DNA of 64,000 bases from Thauera terpenica 58Eu (GTDB lineage: Bacteria > Pseudomonadota > Gammaproteobacteria > Burkholderiales > Rhodocyclaceae), in the NCBI RefSeq assembly GCF_000443165.1, contig NZ_ATJV01000001.1, positions 1-64,000 of the forward strand, read 5' to 3'. Made by a program: the position numbers and the translations under genes. The notes beneath the pieces were generated by a model. That model had not been told where the DNA came from, did no database searches, and saw only the letters and a list, made by a program, of their open reading frames with translations. Shown in pieces: positions 59,842 to 64,000 of the stretch. Numbering within the stretch: the stretch's first letter is position 1; the number at the start of each line of letters is the position of its first letter.

Positions 59842-60855
59842 ATGGACGATACCTTGAGCACGCGCCCTCCCCGCATCGCCCTCATCACCACCGGCGGCAC
59901 GATCGCCGGCAGCGCGAACTCGGCCACCGAGCTCAGCAACTACAGCGCTGGCCGGCTGGCCGCCGCAGACCTGCTGGGCGCGGTGCCGCAGCTCGCCGCT
60001 CTGGCCGACATTCGCAGCGAACAGCTGTTCAGCCTGGACAGCAAGGACATCGGCCCCGCGCACTGGCTCATCCTGTTGCGCCGCGTGCAGGCCCTGGTGG
60101 ACGACGACGGGGTGGACGGCGTGGTCATCACCCATGGCACCGACACCCTGGAAGAAACCGCCTACTTCCTCCACATCACCCTCACCACCGCCAAACCGGT
60201 GGTAATGACCGCCGCCATGCGACCGGCCAGCGCGCTGTCGGCGGACGGCCCGCTCAACCTGTACCAGGCCGTACAGCTCGCCAGCAGGCCCGCCGCTGGC
60301 CGTGCCGGCGTGCTCGCCGTGCTTGGCGACCGTATTCTTCCCGCCACCCAGCTCAGCAAACGCCACCCATCGGCGGTCGACGCCTTCAGCTCCAGCGCCA
60401 CCCTCACCATCGACGCCAGCGACATCCAGCTGCACGCGCTCGCGCCCTACCGCTATAGCCGCATCCACCTGGCCGCCAGCGTGCACAGCCTGCCGCCGGT
60501 GGAATTGCTGACCGTGGGCGCAGGCAGCTCCACCGCGCTGGTGTCGGCCGTGGTGCGCGCGCTCGCGCGCGCCAGCCTGCTCACGGGCGCAGCCGGGCTC
60601 GTGCTCGGCCTGCCCGGCAATGCCAGCCTGCCGGCAAGCTGGGAAGCCGCCATCGAGGCCGATCTGCCGCCTTCGGTGCCGCTGGTGCTGGCCAGCCGCT
60701 GCGGTGCGGGCGTTCGCCCGGTACATGGCGAGCGCGCCAACAACTGGCTGCAATCCACCACCCTCGACCCGCTCAAGGCACGGGTGCGCCTGATCGCAGG
60801 CCTGGGCGCGGGACTGCGCGGTGTGCGCCTGAAGCGCTGGTTCGAGCGCGGCTGA
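59842..60855 (+). CDS. L-asparaginase/glutaminase family protein
   Basis: A 337-aa amidohydrolase. The nucleophile T20 is in TTGGTIAGS, Y34 and the SLDSKD substrate loop follow, and the second triad T100-D101-K173 is formed by HGTDTLEETAYF and QLSKRHP. All catalytic residues of type II asparaginases are therefore present. No signal peptide is seen, so it acts in the cytoplasm unlike E. coli AnsB. Asparagine is the likely substrate; glutaminase activity is possible. It begins 31 bp after the antiporter gene. Confidence 0.9.
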   Translation: MDDTLSTRPPRIALITTGGTIAGSANSATELSNYSAGRLAAADLLGAVPQLAALADIRSEQLFSLDSKDIGPAHWLILLRRVQALVDDDGVDGVVITHGTDTLEETAYFLHITLTTAKPVVMTAAMRPASALSADGPLNLYQAVQLASRPAAGRAGVLAVLGDRILPATQLSKRHPSAVDAFSSSATLTIDASDIQLHALAPYRYSRIHLAASVHSLPPVELLTVGAGSSTALVSAVVRALARASLLTGAAGLVLGLPGNASLPASWEAAIEADLPPSVPLVLASRCGAGVRPVHGERANNWLQSTTLDPLKARVRLIAGLGAGLRGVRLKRWFERG

Positions 60856-60883
60856 AGCCGCGAGCTGTGCAGGTCGTGCAAGC

Positions 60884-61825
60884 CTACAGCCCGGGGTCGC
60901 TGCCGCCGCCAGCCAGGGCCATCTCCACCATCGGCCGCGACAGATGCGGTGCAAAACCCTCGATGAAGGCGTACACATAGGCGCGCAACCACGACCGCTT
61001 GCGCAGGCCGATACGCGTCGTGCTCGACTCGAACAGATGTGAGGCATCCACCATGCCCAGCCGCCGATCCTCGGCCGGATCGTAGGCCATGCGCGCGAGG
61101 ATGCCGATGCCCAGGTCCATCTCCACGTACTTCTTGATCACGTCCGAGTCGATCGCCGAGAGCACGACATTGGGTTTCAGCCCACGACCGAGAAAGGCCT
61201 TGTTGATCAAGCCGCGGCCGGTGAACGCGTCGTCATAGGTGATGAGCGGATAGCGCGCGATCGCCTCCAGGGTGAGCGGTGATGCGCGCAGGATGGGGTG
61301 GCGCGGAGTGGCGACCACGCAGCGATTCCACTGGTAGCAGGGCAGCATCAGGAGCTCGTCGTAATCGGCGATGGCCTCGGTGGCAATGGCGATGTCAGCC
61401 GTGCCATCGAGCACCATCTCGCACACCTGGCGCGGATTGCCCTGGTGCAGTGACAGCCTGACCTGGGGATAGCGCCGCATGAAGTCGCGTATCACCTGCG
61501 GCAGCACATAGCGCGCCTGGGTGTGGGTGGTCGCGATCGACAGTTCGCCAACGCTCTCGTTGGCGAACTCGTCACCCACTTGCTGCAGGTTGTCGACATC
61601 GCGCAGCACGCGCTCGGCAATGCTCAGCACCGCGCGCCCGGGCTCGGTCACGGCGACCAGGCGCTTGCCATGGCGCTCGAAGATCTCGATCCCGAGCTCG
61701 GTTTCAAGCTGGCGGATCTGCTTCGACACACCCGGCTGTGAGGTGAACAAGGCTAGCGCTGCTTCAGAGACATTCAATCCGCAGCGGGCAACTTCATGGA
61801 TATAGCGCAACTGCTGAAGGTTCAT
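60884..61825 (-). CDS. cysB: LysR-family sulfur regulator CysB
   Basis: A 313-aa transcription activator from the ATG at 61825 (MNLQQLRYIHEVAR); the frame also has an ATG 12 bp upstream. The winged helix-turn-helix has NVSEAALALFTSQPGVSKQIRQL. The effector domain has TTHTQARYVLP, the region that binds sulfate or acetylserine in CysB, and TYDDAFTGRGLI. It is divergent from the TSUP transporter and sulfite-reductase genes, which should be its targets. A palindrome overlaps the intergenic region just upstream. Confidence 0.93.
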   Translation of the reverse strand: MNLQQLRYIHEVARCGLNVSEAALALFTSQPGVSKQIRQLETELGIEIFERHGKRLVAVTEPGRAVLSIAERVLRDVDNLQQVGDEFANESVGELSIATTHTQARYVLPQVIRDFMRRYPQVRLSLHQGNPRQVCEMVLDGTADIAIATEAIADYDELLMLPCYQWNRCVVATPRHPILRASPLTLEAIARYPLITYDDAFTGRGLINKAFLGRGLKPNVVLSAIDSDVIKKYVEMDLGIGILARMAYDPAEDRRLGMVDASHLFESSTTRIGLRKRSWLRAYVYAFIEGFAPHLSRPMVEMALAGGGSDPGL

Positions 61826-61837
61826 GCTCAATTCCAT

Positions 61838-61852
61838 ATAACAACAAGTTAT
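61838..61852. promoter_or_regulatory. Candidate CysB operator
   Basis: ATAACAACAAGTTAT has 5-bp inverted arms with a 5-bp spacer and lies in the 104-bp divergent region between cysB and the TSUP gene. LysR-type proteins bind such T-N11-A-like dyads near their own promoters, so autoregulation and divergent control are plausible. Confidence 0.5.
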
Positions 61853-61929
61853 TAAGCTCTAACCATAAACGACTTCTTGCGCCTAAACGAGCTATTTATG
61901 ATGCGCCGCACTACTCAGGAACATTGCAA

Positions 61930-62709
61930 ATGGACTTCGCCTACATCATCGCCGGATTTTTCGTTGGCGCCATCGTCGGTCTGACCGGCGTGGGGGGCGG
62001 CTCCTTGATGACGCCGCTGCTGGTGCTGATGTTCGGCATCCACCCGTCAGTGGCGGTCGGCACCGACCTGCTCTACGCCGCGATCACCAAGGCAGGCGGC
62101 ACGCTCGCGCACGGACTGAAGGGCTCGGTGGACTGGAAGATCACGCGCTTGCTCGCCACCGGCAGCCTGCCCGCGGCGGTCATCACCCTGGTGCTGGTGG
62201 GTCGTTACGCGCCTGGCGGGATAGACGGCGCTGCCAGCCTGATCAAGGTCGCGCTCGGTGTCGCGCTCGTCCTCACTGCAGTGGCGCTGATCTTTCGCAA
62301 GCGCATCCAGGCCTTTGCCCTCGCCCGCTTCGGCGGCCAGCCCGACCCGGTGCGCACCGCCCGCCTCACCATCATCACTGGTGCGGTACTCGGCGTGCTG
62401 GTGTCGATTTCCTCGGTGGGTGCAGGCGCCCTGGGTGTCACCGCCCTGTTCTTCCTCTACCCGGCGATGCCGGCGCTGCGCATCGTGGGCTCGGATATCG
62501 CCCATGCCGTACCGCTCACCGCGGTTGCCGGCATCGGTCACTGGATGCTCGGCAGCATCGACTGGTTCTTGCTCGGCAGCCTGCTCGTTGGCTCGCTGCC
62601 CGGGATCTGGCTTGGCAGCCACATCTCGGCCAAGGTCTCCGATCGCGTCCTGCGCCCCATCCTGGCGACGATGCTGATGCTGGTCGGCGCCAAGCTGATA
62701 TCGCACTGA
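61930..62709 (+). CDS. TSUP-family sulfite/sulfonate exporter-like permease
   Basis: A 259-aa membrane protein of the TauE/SafE (TSUP, DUF81) family with about eight helices. The N-terminal repeat motif GLTGVGGGSLMTPLLV and the partner ISSVGAGALGVTALFFLYP in the second half are diagnostic. The ATG at 61930 is used; a TTG at 61924 is less likely. Family members move sulfite, sulfoacetate or related organosulfur anions, and its place between cysB and a sulfite reductase gene suggests sulfite or sulfate handling. Confidence 0.88.
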   Translation: MDFAYIIAGFFVGAIVGLTGVGGGSLMTPLLVLMFGIHPSVAVGTDLLYAAITKAGGTLAHGLKGSVDWKITRLLATGSLPAAVITLVLVGRYAPGGIDGAASLIKVALGVALVLTAVALIFRKRIQAFALARFGGQPDPVRTARLTIITGAVLGVLVSISSVGAGALGVTALFFLYPAMPALRIVGSDIAHAVPLTAVAGIGHWMLGSIDWFLLGSLLVGSLPGIWLGSHISAKVSDRVLRPILATMLMLVGAKLISH

Positions 62710-62736
62710 AAACACGGGCCCACATCCGAGGCACCG

Positions 62737-62758
62737 GAGCGCTCCTCACGAAGCGCTC
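62737..62758. repeat. Hairpin between the TSUP gene and cysI
   Basis: GAGCGCT (62737-62743) pairs with AGCGCTC (62752-62758) around an 8-nt loop, 34 bp before the cysI start. With no T-run it is more likely an mRNA processing or stabilising hairpin than a terminator. Confidence 0.35.
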
Positions 62759-62792
62759 GCTACTGACCGAATACAAAACAGAGAGAACCCAC

Positions 62793-64000
62793 ATGTACCA
62801 ATACGACGACTACGACCAGCATCTGCTCGACGAACGTGTTGCACAGTTCCGCGACCAGATGGGGCGCTTCCTCGCCGGGGAGCTCTCGGAGGATGAGTTC
62901 CGTCCGCTGCGCCTGCAGAACGGCGTCTACATCCAGCGTCACGCGCCGATGTTCCGCATCTCCGTGCCCTACGGCCATCTCGCCAGCCGCCAGCTGCGCA
63001 AACTCGCCGAGCTGGCGCGCAACCATGACCGCGGCTACGCCCACTTCACCACCCGCACCAATGTCCAGTTCAACTGGCCGGCGCTGGAGGCCATTCCCGA
63101 GATGCTCGCCGAATTGGCCAGCGTGCAGATGCATGCCAACCAGACCTCGGGCAACTGCATCCGCAACATCACCGCCGACCCCTTCGCCGGCGTGGCGGTC
63201 GACGAGGTGGCCGATCCGCGGCCTTTCGCCGAGATCCTGCGCCAGTGGGCGACCTACAACCCCGAGTTCGCCTTTCTGCCGCGCAAGTTCAAGATCGCCT
63301 TCAACAGTGCCGCTGAAGACCGCGTCGTGCTGCGGGTGTACGACATCGGCCTCAGCCTGGTGCGCAACGACGCCGGCGAACTGGGCTTTCGTGTGCTCGT
63401 CGGCGGTGGTCTGGGCCGCACGCCCATCCTGGCCGAAGAGATCGCGGCCTTCGTGCCCTGGCAGCACCTGATCAGCTACTGCGAGGCCATCCTGCGCGTC
63501 TACAACCGCTGGGGCCGGCGTGACAACGCATGGAAGGCGCGCATCAAGATCCTGGTCAAGGCCCTCGGCGTCGACGCCTTCCGGCGCGAGGTCGAGGACG
63601 AATGGGCGCTCGCCAAGGACGGCCCGAGCACCATCACCGAGGCTGAGTTCGCCCGCGTCGCCGCGCACTTCAGCCCGCCCGCCTACGACAAGCTGCCCGC
63701 GCATGATGCGGAATTTGACGCCCTGCTCGCCACCAACAAGGCCTTCGCCAACTGGGTGAAGCGCAACGTGCGTACGCATCGCCAGCCCGGCTACGCCTCG
63801 GTGATCCTGTCGCTGAAGAAGACCGGCACCGCGCCGGGCGACGTCAGCGCCACGCAGATGGACCACATCGCCGCACTGGCCGACCGCTTCAGCTTTGGCG
63901 AGGCGCGCATGCTGCACGAGCAGAACGTGGCCCTCGCCGACGTGCGTCGCCAGGACTTGTTCGCACTCTGGCAGGAGGCGCGCACGGCCGGGCTGGCGAC
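62793..64000 (+). CDS. cysI: Nitrite/sulfite reductase hemoprotein (partial, 3' end cut)
   Basis: The frame starts at the ATG at 62793 (MYQYDDYDQHLLDERV) and runs off the window after about 402 codons. It has two ferredoxin-like substrate-binding stretches: YAHFTTRTNVQFNWP with the substrate-contact arginine, and CIRNITADPFAGV. PRKFKIAFN carries lysines expected at the siroheme site. The C-terminal part with the [4Fe-4S] cysteines lies outside the window. Its family is ferredoxin/flavin-dependent sulfite reductase (CysI-like), and the cysB/TSUP context favours sulfite over nitrite. Confidence 0.9.
   Translation, partial: MYQYDDYDQHLLDERVAQFRDQMGRFLAGELSEDEFRPLRLQNGVYIQRHAPMFRISVPYGHLASRQLRKLAELARNHDRGYAHFTTRTNVQFNWPALEAIPEMLAELASVQMHANQTSGNCIRNITADPFAGVAVDEVADPRPFAEILRQWATYNPEFAFLPRKFKIAFNSAAEDRVVLRVYDIGLSLVRNDAGELGFRVLVGGGLGRTPILAEEIAAFVPWQHLISYCEAILRVYNRWGRRDNAWKARIKILVKALGVDAFRREVEDEWALAKDGPSTITEAEFARVAAHFSPPAYDKLPAHDAEFDALLATNKAFANWVKRNVRTHRQPGYASVILSLKKTGTAPGDVSATQMDHIAALADRFSFGEARMLHEQNVALADVRRQDLFALWQEARTAGLA

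Noticed and set aside
59842-60855. Suspected loss of the catalytic lysine in asparaginase
   Set aside because: On careful alignment the lysine equivalent to E. coli K162 is present as K173 in QLSKRHP, so the active site is intact.

Overview
This is a chromosomal stretch of a high-GC betaproteobacterium, most likely of the Rhodocyclales (Thauera/Azoarcus/Zoogloea-like). The evidence is the gltBD, aroKB and pilMNOPQ order, a six-gene Na+-NQR operon, ubiD/ubiA/ubiC with pyrF, an exosortase (PEP-CTERM) surface protein with a PrsT-like TPR protein, and a cysB/TSUP/sulfite-reductase locus. I saw no tRNA, rRNA, CRISPR array, insertion sequence or prophage. The window is mostly core genome, and its less ordinary content is in regulatory DNA, gene fusions and one compositional anomaly.

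Layout. 0-8.3 kb: an LtaS-like membrane sulfatase, then glutamate synthase gltD and gltB, with an NtrC-type box and a terminator-like leader hairpin upstream of gltB. 8.6-11.5 kb: dgt and a fused aroK-aroB frame. 11.5-16.7 kb: the type IV pilus operon pilMNOPQ, whose pilQ is strikingly AT-rich. 16.9-23.5 kb: PBP1A, cyaY, lptM, lysA, an unknown gene, dacB and a DUF4870 protein. 23.7-32.1 kb: a leftward series of ubiD, pyrF, ubiA, ubiC, recG, ridA, fliW, a SPOR protein and a DUF2802 protein. 32.2-33.8 kb: a YdcF-like protein and an enoyl-CoA hydratase. 33.9-39.8 kb: nqrABCDEF. 40.0-52.0 kb: an eight-gene fatty-acid beta-oxidation block headed by a TetR regulator with a PsrA-like operator on its own promoter. 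52.3-54.1 kb: an Atm1-type ABC exporter. 54.2-57.9 kb: a PEP-CTERM protein with a sigma-54-type promoter, and prsT. 58.1-60.9 kb: a CPA2 cation/proton antiporter and an asparaginase. 60.9-64.0 kb: cysB, divergent from a TSUP transporter and a sulfite/nitrite reductase gene cut off by the window end.

How the genes work together. gltBD assimilates ammonium, probably under NtrC. pilMNOPQ forms the pilus alignment subcomplex and secretin, and shares a divergent control region with PBP1A. The fad block covers fatty-acid uptake (FadL), dehydrogenation (FadE), hydration and oxidation (two bifunctional proteins of opposite domain order) and thiolysis (two thiolases). Its reducing equivalents could feed the quinone pool that the neighbouring Ubi and NQR proteins make and use. 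The PEP-CTERM pair fits floc or extracellular-matrix biology driven by RpoN. The right end is a CysB-controlled sulfur assimilation unit.
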